A stretch of DNA of 64,000 nucleotides, taken from contig NZ_QEVW01000008.1 of assembly GCF_003287275.1 (NCBI RefSeq), forward strand, positions 372,001 through 436,000. The letters are read 5' to 3'. Made by a program: the position numbers and the translations under genes. This document shows, piece after piece, positions 1 through 8,728 of the stretch (positions are counted from its first letter, which is position 1; each line of letters begins with the position of its first letter). The notes below the pieces were generated by a model. It was not told the DNA's origin, ran no database searches, and worked only from the letters and a program-made list of their open reading frames with translations. The stretch comes from Paenibacillus taichungensis (GTDB taxonomy: Bacteria; Bacillota; Bacilli; Paenibacillales; Paenibacillaceae).

Positions 1-299
1 ACAGTGCTTCCAAGGGATCTGTGCGTTCACTGACCAAACATGGTGCACAGTGGTTCGCCAAAGATAACATTCGTGTGAACTCTGTACATCCAGGGGCTGT
101 GTTTACCGGCATGGTGGAAAAAGCGGGCATCAAGTCCCAAGTGGAGATGGGAGAGCATTACAAAAATCTAGCCCCACTGCCTCCGCATGCCGGAGAGTCC
201 ATGGATATCGCCTATGCTTACTTGTTCTTAGCTTCTGATGAATCCAAATTCATCACGGGTGTAGAGCTGCCAGTGGATGGTGGCTGGATCAGCAACTAA
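1..299 (+). CDS. SDR-family NAD(P)-dependent oxidoreductase, 3' part
   Basis: This is the C-terminal part of a classical short-chain dehydrogenase; the gene starts before the window. The first bases complete a Tyr codon, so the reading opens on the catalytic YSASK motif (Y-x-x-x-K), followed by GSVRSLTK. Further on come the IRVNSVHPG segment, the LFLASDES segment and the C-terminal ITGVELPVDGGW, all typical of this family. Such enzymes are soluble and oxidise or reduce alcohols, steroids or sugars with NAD(P); the substrate cannot be read from this fragment. It ends with TAA and converges on the TetR gene downstream. About 100 codons are present of a usual 250. Confidence 0.93.
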   Translation, partial: SASKGSVRSLTKHGAQWFAKDNIRVNSVHPGAVFTGMVEKAGIKSQVEMGEHYKNLAPLPPHAGESMDIAYAYLFLASDESKFITGVELPVDGGWISN

Positions 300-338
300 C
301 AGCAGATTGATGGAAGCATTCAAAGAGGTACTGGTTTC

Positions 339-995
339 TCAGTTGTCATGAGAGACGGTGCCTCTTTCCATTTCATCCAATGATGGATTCAGATTCGAAC
401 GGTAAACTTCATTGGAGCGATTCATGCGTGTAAATTCCAGTAGCTGCTCCGCCATATAGGAGGCACTGTATTTGAAATTGCTTTGCACCCATCCTGTAAT
501 CAAACCAAGAACTGCATTGGCCTGATAACAGGCAAGAAGTTCCTTGTTCACTCGGGGGTCTGGCGACATATCGGTTACATCCTCCAGATACAGAGTTTTG
601 AGCGTTTCATAGAGTGTATCCCGAAAACCCGAGAGCGTGTTTGTGTTCACCAGCAAGGCATAGAAGGTGGCATGGCCAAGAACATGGTCGAAAATTTTGA
701 TCGCTGAAGCGTTCAGGTCCATGATTCCGAAATCCTGGTAGTGCTGGTAAGGAGCACGGTAGGCGAAGATCAGATCTGCCATCACGTCTTTCAAAATTTC
801 ATTGAGCAAGTCTTCTCTATATACATAATGTTTGTAAAAGGTACTGCGATTCACATCGGCCAATTTCACGATATCGGTAATGGTAATACTCTCGAATGGC
901 TTGCGCGACATCCATTCTAACAATGAGGCTTTCAGGGCCTGTTTGGATCTGTGGACTCTGCGATCCATGTCGGGTATAGATAGGGATTTATGCAT
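339..995 (-). CDS. TetR/AcrR-family transcriptional regulator
   Basis: Predicted 218-aa DNA-binding repressor. Residues about 20-65 form a TetR helix-turn-helix with the recognition segment VNRSTFYKHYVYREDLL, and the rest is a ligand domain of the TetR_C_8 type found in Firmicute regulators. The ATG at 995 is chosen because AAAGGAGG lies 9 bases upstream; in-frame codons further upstream lack such a site. The gene converges on the SDR gene and diverges from cueP, so it may control either, but no palindrome was identified in the gap. It resembles in type the TetR gene at 54842-55444. Family call firm, target unknown. Confidence 0.85.
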   Translation of the reverse strand: MHKSLSIPDMDRRVHRSKQALKASLLEWMSRKPFESITITDIVKLADVNRSTFYKHYVYREDLLNEILKDVMADLIFAYRAPYQHYQDFGIMDLNASAIKIFDHVLGHATFYALLVNTNTLSGFRDTLYETLKTLYLEDVTDMSPDPRVNKELLACYQANAVLGLITGWVQSNFKYSASYMAEQLLEFTRMNRSNEVYRSNLNPSLDEMERGTVSHDN

Positions 996-1151
996 TATAC
1001 ACATCCTCCTTTGCTGATCAATGATACATCTAACATAATGCGAATGAAGCATACAAATATGTGAATAAATGGTGAATTACATGCGCTTTCAGTCCATGAT
1101 GGTTCGTTCTCCATTATAATAAACCAAAACGGACGAGGAGATGAACTCCAG

Positions 1152-1694
1152 TTGAAAAAACAAATGTGGATCATTGCCAGCTTTGTGGTTGTAATTGTGT
1201 TGGGGGCTTATCTGATTGCAAGCAATGTGGGGACAGAAGAAGCAGGTAACACCGAAGCGCCCAATATCAAGAAATTAGTAGAAGATATCAGTACAGGCAA
1301 GGAGAAACCGGAATCGGCCTCCATTAATGCCACCCAGTTAATCGTCACGGATAAAGGTAACCAAACGACAACCTACGACTTGCCTGAAAAGGAGTTTTTC
1401 CTTTCCATTGCACCCTATGTGGAACAGACTCATCCCTGTGCAATTCATAGCCTGACCGGATGTCAGGGTGAAATGAAAAATAAGAACTTCATTGTGACTA
1501 TCCATGACTCCGAAGGGAATACGCTTATGAAGGATACTGAGATGAAGGCTGGTTCCAACGGTTTTATGGATATCTGGTTAGCTAGAGATAAGTCATACCT
1601 CATCCGTGTGGTGCATGATGGAAAGGTTGCAGAGACACAGCTATCTACTTATGAAGAAGATAATACGTGTATCACAACGATGCAGTTGAGTTAA
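1152..1694 (+). CDS. cueP: CueP-family copper-binding protein
   Basis: A 180-aa exported protein with a hydrophobic N-terminus (about residues 5-24) without a lipobox, so probably a membrane anchor or signal peptide. The body carries the CueP signature: YDLPEKEFFLSIAPYV, then HPCAIHSLTGCQGE, NGFMDIWL, and the C-terminal TCITTMQL. The three cysteines in these motifs correspond to the conserved Cys residues that bind copper in Salmonella CueP. Translation probably starts at TTG 1152, with GAGGAG 11 bases upstream; the ATG at 1141 opens only a four-codon frame. A TetR gene lies divergently upstream. No copper ATPase, CueR or CsoR gene is nearby, so its wider copper system must lie elsewhere. Recognition of the family is strong. 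Confidence 0.88.
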   Translation: MKKQMWIIASFVVVIVLGAYLIASNVGTEEAGNTEAPNIKKLVEDISTGKEKPESASINATQLIVTDKGNQTTTYDLPEKEFFLSIAPYVEQTHPCAIHSLTGCQGEMKNKNFIVTIHDSEGNTLMKDTEMKAGSNGFMDIWLARDKSYLIRVVHDGKVAETQLSTYEEDNTCITTMQLS

Positions 1695-1705
1695 AACGTT
1701 GTAAA

Positions 1706-1730
1706 GAGAAAGACGCTTGATCGTCTCTCT
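1706..1730 (+). terminator. Possible terminator after cueP
   Basis: Inverted repeat AGAGAAAGACG / CGTCTCTCT with a short loop just after the cueP stop. No T-run follows, so it may only be a 3'-stabilising hairpin. Confidence 0.35.
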
Positions 1731-1735
1731 CCGGT

Positions 1736-1764
1736 TTGACAAAACGTATAAATTCATTTACGAT
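1736..1764 (+). promoter_or_regulatory. Sigma-A-type promoter of TetR gene
   Basis: TTGACA at 1736-1741 and TACGAT at 1759-1764 are separated by 17 bases. The predicted start point, near 1771, lies inside the palindrome at 1769-1788, so a bound repressor would block transcription of its own gene. Confidence 0.55.
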
Positions 1765-1768
1765 TCAG

Positions 1769-1788
1769 ATACATTTAAATGAATGTAT
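1769..1788. promoter_or_regulatory. TetR operator palindrome, copy 1
   Basis: ATACATTTAAATGAATGTAT, arms ATACATT and AATGTAT. The same motif recurs at 2474-2495 and 2554-2575. It overlaps the predicted transcription start of the TetR gene at 1802, which suggests autoregulation. Confidence 0.65.
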
Positions 1789-1801
1789 ATGGGGAGTTTA
1801 T

Positions 1802-2443
1802 ATGGCGAGAAATAAATATCCGGAAGTTACAAGAAGGCGCATTATGGAATCGGCTGTGAGATTGTTTACCCTTAACGGGTACAACAATGTATCCATTCAG
1901 GATATTGTGAATGATGTAGGAGACATTACTCGAGGTGCATTCTATCATCATTTCAAAACACTCGCAGATGTGATCCAGGCGGTAACCAAAGAAACCATGG
2001 CCGAAAAAAGTGTATTTCACGAAGCTACTGATCTGGCCAGCTTAAATGCACTGGAACGTCTAAGACAGGGCGTATCCTTTTCCATTTTGCAAAGCATCAA
2101 GGAAGGGGACCTGTCGAATGTTTCTTCCAATATGCATTCAGCTGAATTTGTATTTAGCCGGATTACAGAAGGGGCAAGAGTGGTTGCTCCTGGCATCAAA
2201 AGAATCATTGAGGATGGAAACAGGGACGGTTCCATGCAAGTCGCCTACCCCAAACAAGCAGCGGAAACCTTTACGATACTGTTTGATATCTGGATGAATC
2301 CAGGCATATTCGAAGTCAGTCGAGAAGAATTTTTGCAGAAAATAGAGCATATCCGTTTGCTGTTTGAAGGTGTTGGCATATCACTTGTGAATGAGGATCT
2401 GAAAGGTGTATTTATTCAATTGTTTGATGCGGTAGAAAAATAG
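1802..2443 (+). CDS. TetR/AcrR-family regulator of adjacent hydrolase
   Basis: A 213-aa TetR repressor. The N-terminal helix-turn-helix is complete (TRRRIMESAVRLF, then YNNVSIQDIVNDVG, then GAFYHHFKTLADV), and the C-terminal 140 residues form the ligand domain. The start at 1802 is preceded by GGGGAG at a good distance; an in-frame upstream extension to 1736 runs through the promoter and is rejected. The gene is flanked by three near-identical palindromes, one at its own start point and two before the hydrolase at 2597. The likely arrangement is a repressor that controls itself and the hydrolase in response to a small lipophilic ligand; the ligand is not known. Confidence 0.88.
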   Translation: MARNKYPEVTRRRIMESAVRLFTLNGYNNVSIQDIVNDVGDITRGAFYHHFKTLADVIQAVTKETMAEKSVFHEATDLASLNALERLRQGVSFSILQSIKEGDLSNVSSNMHSAEFVFSRITEGARVVAPGIKRIIEDGNRDGSMQVAYPKQAAETFTILFDIWMNPGIFEVSREEFLQKIEHIRLLFEGVGISLVNEDLKGVFIQLFDAVEK

Positions 2444-2473
2444 GCTACATGTTGTAGCTTATTATTTTACTTA

Positions 2474-2495
2474 TATACATTCATTTGAATGTAAG
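2474..2495. promoter_or_regulatory. TetR operator palindrome, copy 2
   Basis: Arms ATACATTCA and TGAATGTA around a TT centre, in the gap between the TetR gene and the hydrolase, exactly 80 bases before copy 3. Confidence 0.6.
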
Positions 2496-2553
2496 TGCTT
2501 TATATGCTGGTCTTCATTCTATCATCGTAGCTGAATCAAAAAAAATTTACCCA

Positions 2554-2575
2554 TATACATTCATTTGAATGTATA
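2554..2575. promoter_or_regulatory. TetR operator palindrome, copy 3
   Basis: The most perfect copy: arms TATACATTCA and TGAATGTATA around TT, 21 bases before the start codon of the hydrolase gene at 2597. A bound repressor here would block the hydrolase promoter or early transcript. Confidence 0.68.
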
Positions 2576-2596
2576 ACTGCTTAAGGAGATTGCGAT

Positions 2597-4006
2597 ATGA
2601 AATTAACCGAGATACTATTTGTAGCTATACTTATTCTATCGAGCCTTTTATTTACGTTTAGACAACGAGGTGTAACGAGAAACAACGTCATCATTCTGGG
2701 TGTAGACTACCTTGCTTTATTGACAACCCTGATTGCAGTGGGGGCTAACTGGCGCATGATTCCGGCGTATATGATGCTGATCGCTGTTACATTGCAGGTA
2801 TTTATTAAGCACAAAGCCATAGAGGTATCCCGCAAAAAAGCAGTGAAGCTGCTAAAGGGAACGGGTATTATCTTTGCCACCATTCTCATGTTTGCCTTAC
2901 CGATACTCTTTCCAATTCTGACTTTTGCTGCGCCTACAGGACCGTATGCGGTAGGAACGCAGTCTTTTCATCTGATAGATACAAGTCGAAAAGAGCTGGT
3001 TGTCCCCAACCACCAGGTGCACCGGGAATTAATGGTACAGGTCTATTATCCGGCGGAAAAGAATACAGGTGAACCGGCTCCATATCATGCAGATATAAAA
3101 GCACTGAGTAAGCAATTATCGGTAACTCAAGGATTTCCGTATATTGCAACCACTCATCTTGGGTTGACCAAAACCCATTCATTTACCCAAGCAGTGCCTG
3201 TGCAAACGGACAGTAAGTTCCCCTTACTTCTGTTCGCACAGGGAATGAGTCTTTACGGACAACAAAATACATTCCAATTGGAGGAGCTGGCCAGTCACGG
3301 CTATGTTATCGTGGCGCTCAACTTTACGGGTGATGCCGCAACAACTGTTTTCCCTGATGGGGATCAGGTAGATTTTACACCCATTGAGAACACAATAACC
3401 TTCTTGAATGAACGTATTCATATTTGGGAACAGGATGTATCCTTTGTTCTGGATGAAGTGATCGGCGGCGATTTTGACGAAGCATTCAAGCCCATTGCAG
3501 CGATGATCAACCCGGAGCAGATTGGCATGCTGGGTCACTCCTTTGGCGGTGCGACATCGGCCCAAATGCTGGTTAAGGATGAGAGGGTCAAGGCAGCGAT
3601 CGATATGGATGGCGGATTATACGGTGGTCCCATGCCAATAGCTGGTCCTGGAAAGCCGTTTCTGTTATTGAATTCCGAGGCTTCCATTCGATTCATGGAA
3701 GAGGCCAATAAGGGAGAGCCCGGGAATAGGGATGAGCTGTTTGCCGAGGCTTACCTTCGCAATCAAACGATTGAGAAACCGGGTGTATATACGGCCACCA
3801 TTCCTAAAACCAATCACGGGAGTTATACCGACCTAGCTGGCGTATCTCCAATCATTAATGAAGCAGGAGCCGATGTATCAGCCAATTTCCAACTTATTAA
3901 TGAATTATCGCTGAGCTTCTTTGATCAGCATCTCAAAGGAATAACCGACCATACTCTGGATGACATTCGGACCGCGCATCCTGAAATTAACTTAATCAAG
4001 TATTAG
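2597..4006 (+). CDS. Membrane-anchored alpha/beta hydrolase (PAF-acetylhydrolase-like)
   Basis: A 469-aa protein. About four hydrophobic helices fill residues 1-115, and a serine hydrolase domain follows. The nucleophile elbow is GHSFGG with Ser near residue 315. An Asp in IDMDGGLYG and a His in KTNHGSYTDL are plausible triad partners, and FAQGMSLYG may supply the oxyanion region. The fold resembles PAF-acetylhydrolase/dienelactone-hydrolase enzymes, so an ester or lipid substrate is inferred. AAGGAG precedes the ATG. Two TetR palindromes lie directly upstream. A second protein with the same architecture is encoded at 26650-28086. A terminator follows. Hydrolase class is firm; substrate unknown. 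Confidence 0.85.
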   Translation: MKLTEILFVAILILSSLLFTFRQRGVTRNNVIILGVDYLALLTTLIAVGANWRMIPAYMMLIAVTLQVFIKHKAIEVSRKKAVKLLKGTGIIFATILMFALPILFPILTFAAPTGPYAVGTQSFHLIDTSRKELVVPNHQVHRELMVQVYYPAEKNTGEPAPYHADIKALSKQLSVTQGFPYIATTHLGLTKTHSFTQAVPVQTDSKFPLLLFAQGMSLYGQQNTFQLEELASHGYVIVALNFTGDAATTVFPDGDQVDFTPIENTITFLNERIHIWEQDVSFVLDEVIGGDFDEAFKPIAAMINPEQIGMLGHSFGGATSAQMLVKDERVKAAIDMDGGLYGGPMPIAGPGKPFLLLNSEASIRFMEEANKGEPGNRDELFAEAYLRNQTIEKPGVYTATIPKTNHGSYTDLAGVSPIINEAGADVSANFQLINELSLSFFDQHLKGITDHTLDDIRTAHPEINLIKY

Positions 4007-4022
4007 ATTAATTACAGTTAAG

Positions 4023-4058
4023 AGAGCCCGCCTTGAATGCGGGTTCTGTCATTTTTCT
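4023..4058 (+). terminator. Rho-independent terminator after hydrolase
   Basis: Stem AGAGCCCGC / GCGGGTTCT followed by a T-rich stretch (atttttct). Confidence 0.75.
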
Positions 4059-4149
4059 GTTTATGCAGTGACAGGGAAGATATTGCAAATGAAAAATAAT
4101 CATGCTTTTGAATTGACAAAATCGCAATCCTACGGGATAATCCATTAGT

Positions 4150-4168
4150 GATAATGATAATTGTTATC
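4150..4168. promoter_or_regulatory. Fur box
   Basis: GATAATGATAATTGTTATC matches the classical 19-bp Fur consensus closely. It sits 35 bases before the iron-transport lipoprotein gene, so that gene and the fused permease should be repressed when iron is plentiful. Confidence 0.85.
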
Positions 4169-4202
4169 ATATAAATACATATAAATAGGGGAGAAGTAGG
4201 AT

Positions 4203-5198
4203 ATGAAAAAAAGCTTAAACGGATTTTTACTGCTGACGGTTTTGGCGCTTGCTCTGACAGGTTGCGGTAAAGCCAACAGCACAACAGATACAAATGAAAA
4301 TGCCTCTTCCGGCAGCACGCCGACTGAAGAGACAGCAGGTCCTGTTACAGTTAAACATAGTGGTGGAGAACTCAAACTGGACAAACCCGCTAAGAGAGTT
4401 GTTACGCTGGAATGGACATATACGGAAGATGTAGTAGCACTGGGTGTTCAGCCAGTAGGTAGTGCAGACAACGCCAACTATAAAGTCTATGTGACTCCCG
4501 AAGCAGCTCTGGATGACACGGTGACGGATGTTGGAACACGTGACGAGCCAAATCTGGAGGCGATTGCAGCTTTGAAGCCGGATCTGATTATCGCCAATTC
4601 AAATTCGAATATCTATGATCAGCTCAATGCCATTGCACCAACGCTTGAATATGATCTGTATACGGGTGATGGCTATACTTATGACAAAATGACGGAAACG
4701 TTCAACAATATCGCGGTAGCTCTTGGAAAAGAAGACCAAGCGAAGAAGGTACTCGATGAACTCGATCAGCATTATGCAGAAGCCAAAGATAAACTTGCTG
4801 CTGCCGACAAATCGGAATTCCATTATGTACTGACACAAGCATTTACGTATCAAAATGCAGCAAGTCTTCGCATGTTTACCGATAACGCTGTCGTAATTGG
4901 CACGTTGGCGAAGGTTGGACTGGTTAACGACTGGCAGCCGGACAAGATTGAAGGGTATGGTTTCTCAACGGTGGGTATTGAATCCCTACCTGCTGTTCAG
5001 GACAGCAACTTCATCTACATCACACAACCGGATGATGACGTTTTTGGCACAGCAATGAAAGACAATTCAGTCTGGAAAGGTCTGAATTTTGTCAAAGATA
5101 AACGCACTTATCAACTGGATAGCACAACATGGACGTTCGGTGGACCTATCTCGTCCAAAGCTCTGGTTGACGGGGTTGTTGGAGCGATTACCCAATGA
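4203..5198 (+). CDS. Iron-siderophore ABC transporter substrate-binding lipoprotein
   Basis: A 331-aa lipoprotein with signal peptide and lipobox ALTGC, Cys21. The mature part carries the FecB/FhuD-type periplasmic-binding fold of class III: VVTLEWTYTEDVVALGVQPVG at the start, then LEAIAALKPDLIIA, and a C-terminal region typical of Fe3+-siderophore or Fe-dicitrate binders such as YfmC. It would capture ferric siderophore outside the membrane and deliver it to the permease, whose ATG overlaps its stop codon by four bases (ATGA). A strong Fur box lies upstream. The exact ligand (hydroxamate, citrate or catecholate) cannot be decided from the sequence. Confidence 0.9.
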   Translation: MKKSLNGFLLLTVLALALTGCGKANSTTDTNENASSGSTPTEETAGPVTVKHSGGELKLDKPAKRVVTLEWTYTEDVVALGVQPVGSADNANYKVYVTPEAALDDTVTDVGTRDEPNLEAIAALKPDLIIANSNSNIYDQLNAIAPTLEYDLYTGDGYTYDKMTETFNNIAVALGKEDQAKKVLDELDQHYAEAKDKLAAADKSEFHYVLTQAFTYQNAASLRMFTDNAVVIGTLAKVGLVNDWQPDKIEGYGFSTVGIESLPAVQDSNFIYITQPDDDVFGTAMKDNSVWKGLNFVKDKRTYQLDSTTWTFGGPISSKALVDGVVGAITQ

Positions 5199-7243
5199 GT
5201 TCGGTCCAACATTCCCGACCAGTGTTTAACTGGCGTACATTAAGCATTTATGGGGGCGGTCTAACCGCTCTCATCGTGCTTTTTTTTGTAAGCCTGTGTT
5301 ATGGAGAAGCTTCAATTCCACTCCATACGGTTGTAGATTCACTTATGGGCAGGCAGGACACACTGGAACATAATATGATCTGGGATCTGCGCATGCCGCG
5401 AACGGTAATTGGTATACTCGCTGGAGGGGCGCTTGCTGTTGCTGGTTCGTTGTTACAGACCATTACACGCAATCCGCTCGCGGCGTCTGACACACTCGGC
5501 ATCAATGCGGGGGCCTATTTTGTTGTGGTGTTGGGAACGATTTTTTTCCCAGGGTTGATGCAGCAATCGCCTTTCCTTTTCGCCGTGCTCGGTGGATTAC
5601 TGGCAGCTGCCGCAGCGTACTTCATGGGCGGGGGGAGGACGTCAAGTCCAGTACGACTTGCGCTCTCCGGCATGATTGTATCGATGGTACTTGGTTCTTT
5701 TACAAGCGCGCTGCATATTTTCTTCTCTCAGGAGACTCAGGCATTATTTCTATGGGGATCAGGAACGCTTGTTCAGAATGACTGGAGCGGTGTAATTTAC
5801 GCATGGCCTTGGGTCATTGGAATTACGATCGTTGCCCTGGTTTTATCCCGGCAGTGGGATATGTTGGAGTTGGATGAATCAACTGCTTCTTCACTCGGGC
5901 AAAAAGTAGGCATGGCCCGTGCCACTGGGTTGATTATTGCTGTGTTGCTGGCAGCGGTTATTGTCAGTGTAATTGGGCCAATTGGCTTTGTGGGTTTGGT
6001 GGCACCTCATCTGGTTCGATTGAGTGGAATTCGTTCCAATCGATTGTTATTGCCTGGTGTTTTCTTGTGGGGCGCAGCACTGCTGGTCGGTGCAGACGTG
6101 CTTGCCAAGATGGTTCATAACTCCAGTCTGGAGTTGCCGACAGGGGCCGTGATGGCAATCATTGGTGCACCATGGCTGATCTGGCTTGTACTTACACGAA
6201 TGAAGGCAGCAAATGGATCAGGCATGTCTACCTCAATGAGCACAGGAGCACGTTCTCGTCGCTGGGCATTTGGCCCTATTGCTATTATCTTTACGGTACT
6301 AACGTTAGTATTGGTTCTCCTTAGTACGATGTTTGGTGGGATGCGCATTCCAATGGCCGATCTTCTGCCAAGCCTGTTTCAATCGGATGGGCTATACTCG
6401 GCCATTGTTCAGCTTCGCATTCCGCGTACTCTTGTCGCCGCAGGTGCAGGTGCTGCGCTGGCGATCAGCGGTGTGCTTATTCAGATGGCCGTCCGCAACC
6501 CGCTTGCTGACGCGTCCATCGTGGGCGTGTCGTCAGGCGCAGGCTTGGGTGCGATGATGGTCATCATTCTATGGCCTGGTCTTCCAGTGTTCTTGCTGCC
6601 TATCGCGGCGATTGTTGGCGCAGGTATCGCTGCAGCAATCGTATTCTCTTTATCCTGGAAGAAGGGTCTCAATCCTTCTGCAGTTGTATTGTTGGGTATC
6701 GCCATGTCTGCAATTGCAGGCGCAGGCATTCAGGTTCTGATTGTTCGCGGCGCTGTATATGGCAGTAGCGGCTTTATCTGGCTGACAGGCAGTACTTATG
6801 CACGTACGTGGGATCAAGTGAAGATCATTGGGGTATTCCTATTGATTTTGATTCCGCTTGCGTGGTGGCTGGCGCGAAGATTCGAACTGTTGGTATTCGA
6901 CGATAATAGTGCTTCAGGTCTTGGCTTGAGTGTTCGTCGGACACGTCTGCTGGCTATGACCGTTGGTGTTTTGCTTGCCGCAGGTGCAGTCGCCTGTGTG
7001 GGAACGGTTGGATTTATCGGGCTGATCGCTCCACATATGGTCCGTCTATTGACGGGAAACAAATTAAGACGGTCAATGTTTCTGTCGGCTTTGGTCGGTG
7101 CAGTGATGCTGGTGCTGGCGGATACAATCGGAAGGACTGTTATGGCACCAACCGAGATTCCATCCGGGTTGTTGATTGCGATTATTGGAACGCCGTATTT
7201 CCTCTATTTAATGTACCGTTCCAACTGGCGCAAATCGGCCTAA
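5195..7243 (+). CDS. Fused double FecCD iron-siderophore permease (FhuB-like)
   Basis: A 682-aa permease made of two FecCD domains in one chain, as in enterobacterial FhuB (about 660 aa). Each half has roughly ten membrane helices and its own copy of the family motifs: RMPRTVIGILAGGALAVAG and GPIGFVGLVAPHLVRL in the first, RIPRTLVAAGAGAALAISG and GTVGFIGLIAPHMVRL in the second. The cytoplasmic loop in the GLVAPH/GLIAPH region is where the ATPase docks. It is translationally coupled to the lipoprotein gene. No ATPase gene follows, so it must borrow one, possibly the FecE-like ATPase at 53853 or another chromosomal copy. Most Firmicute relatives use two separate permeases. Confidence 0.92.
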   Translation: MSSVQHSRPVFNWRTLSIYGGGLTALIVLFFVSLCYGEASIPLHTVVDSLMGRQDTLEHNMIWDLRMPRTVIGILAGGALAVAGSLLQTITRNPLAASDTLGINAGAYFVVVLGTIFFPGLMQQSPFLFAVLGGLLAAAAAYFMGGGRTSSPVRLALSGMIVSMVLGSFTSALHIFFSQETQALFLWGSGTLVQNDWSGVIYAWPWVIGITIVALVLSRQWDMLELDESTASSLGQKVGMARATGLIIAVLLAAVIVSVIGPIGFVGLVAPHLVRLSGIRSNRLLLPGVFLWGAALLVGADVLAKMVHNSSLELPTGAVMAIIGAPWLIWLVLTRMKAANGSGMSTSMSTGARSRRWAFGPIAIIFTVLTLVLVLLSTMFGGMRIPMADLLPSLFQSDGLYSAIVQLRIPRTLVAAGAGAALAISGVLIQMAVRNPLADASIVGVSSGAGLGAMMVIILWPGLPVFLLPIAAIVGAGIAAAIVFSLSWKKGLNPSAVVLLGIAMSAIAGAGIQVLIVRGAVYGSSGFIWLTGSTYARTWDQVKIIGVFLLILIPLAWWLARRFELLVFDDNSASGLGLSVRRTRLLAMTVGVLLAAGAVACVGTVGFIGLIAPHMVRLLTGNKLRRSMFLSALVGAVMLVLADTIGRTVMAPTEIPSGLLIAIIGTPYFLYLMYRSNWRKSA

Positions 7244-7265
7244 ACTTTCGATCCTAAATAAAAAA

Positions 7266-7333
7266 ATCCCCTCTGGATTTCAGTGTTGAGTTCATGTAAA
7301 CATGTTCTCTCTCATTGCTTACCTAGAGGGGAT
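7266..7333. terminator. Large hairpin between convergent genes
   Basis: Arms ATCCCCTCT (7266-7274) and AGAGGGGAT (7325-7333) enclose a 50-base loop that contains a small CATG-taaa-CATG hairpin. A-rich and T-rich flanks fit a bidirectional terminator for the permease and aminotransferase genes, though the loop is unusually long. Confidence 0.5.
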
Positions 7334-7362
7334 ATTTCTTATGATAGCTTTTTTCATTCGTG

Positions 7363-8547
7363 TTATAAATTAGTTGTTTTTTCTCTTAGCATTCCACTGT
7401 TATCTACCGATTGGATCGCTTGCTGCAACGTCTCTTTATCCTGAACCAAAGCGAATCTCACATATCCTTCACCCGAAGGTCCGAAGGCACTCCCGGGCGT
7501 TACGATTACACCCGCTTGTGTTACCAAATCCATGGCAAACTGTTCCGAGGTATCGTAGTGGTCTGGAATCTGACTCCAGATGAACATGCTGGCTTCGGGT
7601 TTGGCAATATGCCAACCGAGGTTGGTGAATCCTTCGCAAAGAATATCTCTACGCTCCGCGTAGATATCTCTGACCCGCTCAACTTCACTCTGATCCCCTG
7701 TGATTGCAGCAATGGCAGCTTTCTGAATTGGAAGAAACATGCCGTAATCCATGTTGGATTTCAGCTTTTTAAGCACGGATACCACATCAGGGTTCCCCAC
7801 ACAAAAGCCGATCCGCGCCCCAGCCAATCCATAGGTTTTGGATAACGAGTTGAATTCAATGCCTACATCCATCGCGCCGGGATAAGCAAGGAAACTACCG
7901 CATGTTTTCCCATCGAACACCAGCTCGCTGTATGCATTGTCATGAAGAACGATAATGTCATATTTCTTGGCAAACTCAATCAGATCGAGATAGAACTGAT
8001 CGGGTGCCATTGCTGTCGTGGGATTGTTCGGATAGGAAACAAGCATGAATTTTGCTTTGCGCGCAACAGCTTCAGGAATGTCCTGAATTTGAATAACATA
8101 ACCATGTTCTTCTTTTTGGGGCATATAATACAGTTCGGCTCCTGCAAGTAGAGGTCCATCTGCAAAGACTGGATAACAAGGATCGGGTACAAGGACCAGA
8201 TCTCCTTCATCAACGATCGCCAACGAAATGTGGGCGAGACCTTCCTGTGATCCAAGCAAGGAACAAATTTGGGTTTTCGGGTTCAGTTCAACATGGTAAC
8301 GGCGCTTGTACCATTCACTGACTGCTTGTAGCAATTCGCTCTGATCATTTACAGCATATGTATAGTTTGAAGCAACTGCTGCTGCCTCGCATAAAGCCGT
8401 CATGATATGTTGGGCTGGGGGAATATTGGGTGTGCCTACACTTAGATCGATGACAGGTTCTCCATTCTCCAGTCGTTGCCTCTTGATTTCCAGCAAACGT
8501 GTGAATATCCCCTCACTGAAATGTTCCATTCGTTTAGCAAACTTCAT
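7363..8547 (-). CDS. Class I/II PLP-dependent aminotransferase
   Basis: A 394-aa fold-type I aminotransferase. It shows the VIDLSVGTPNIPP substrate-binding start, YTYAVNDQ, the PNNPTTA motif that contacts the cofactor, HDNAYSELVFDG, and the Schiff-base lysine in NSLSKTYGLAGARIGF (about Lys237). The C-terminal GEGYVRFAL includes the arginine that binds the substrate carboxylate. The profile is that of LL-diaminopimelate/aspartate-type aminotransferases such as PatA, but the amino donor cannot be fixed. The ATG at 8547 has GGAGG at good spacing, so an upstream in-frame extension is rejected. It stands alone between convergent and divergent neighbours. Confidence 0.9.
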   Translation of the reverse strand: MKFAKRMEHFSEGIFTRLLEIKRQRLENGEPVIDLSVGTPNIPPAQHIMTALCEAAAVASNYTYAVNDQSELLQAVSEWYKRRYHVELNPKTQICSLLGSQEGLAHISLAIVDEGDLVLVPDPCYPVFADGPLLAGAELYYMPQKEEHGYVIQIQDIPEAVARKAKFMLVSYPNNPTTAMAPDQFYLDLIEFAKKYDIIVLHDNAYSELVFDGKTCGSFLAYPGAMDVGIEFNSLSKTYGLAGARIGFCVGNPDVVSVLKKLKSNMDYGMFLPIQKAAIAAITGDQSEVERVRDIYAERRDILCEGFTNLGWHIAKPEASMFIWSQIPDHYDTSEQFAMDLVTQAGVIVTPGSAFGPSGEGYVRFALVQDKETLQQAIQSVDNSGMLREKTTNL

Positions 8548-8728
8548 GATGATTATCCTCCATCCTGATCTCCCCTTGGGGAATAACACTTGGAGGTATT
8601 ATAGCAGAGTTTTCAGGTGATAAGTAACCACGAAATGTGTATCCGACTTCTCAATATACTCTTCTTGATTTACAATTAAAGGAAAGCTAGACATGGATAA
8701 GTATCAGAGAATTGGAGGGTGACCAGTA

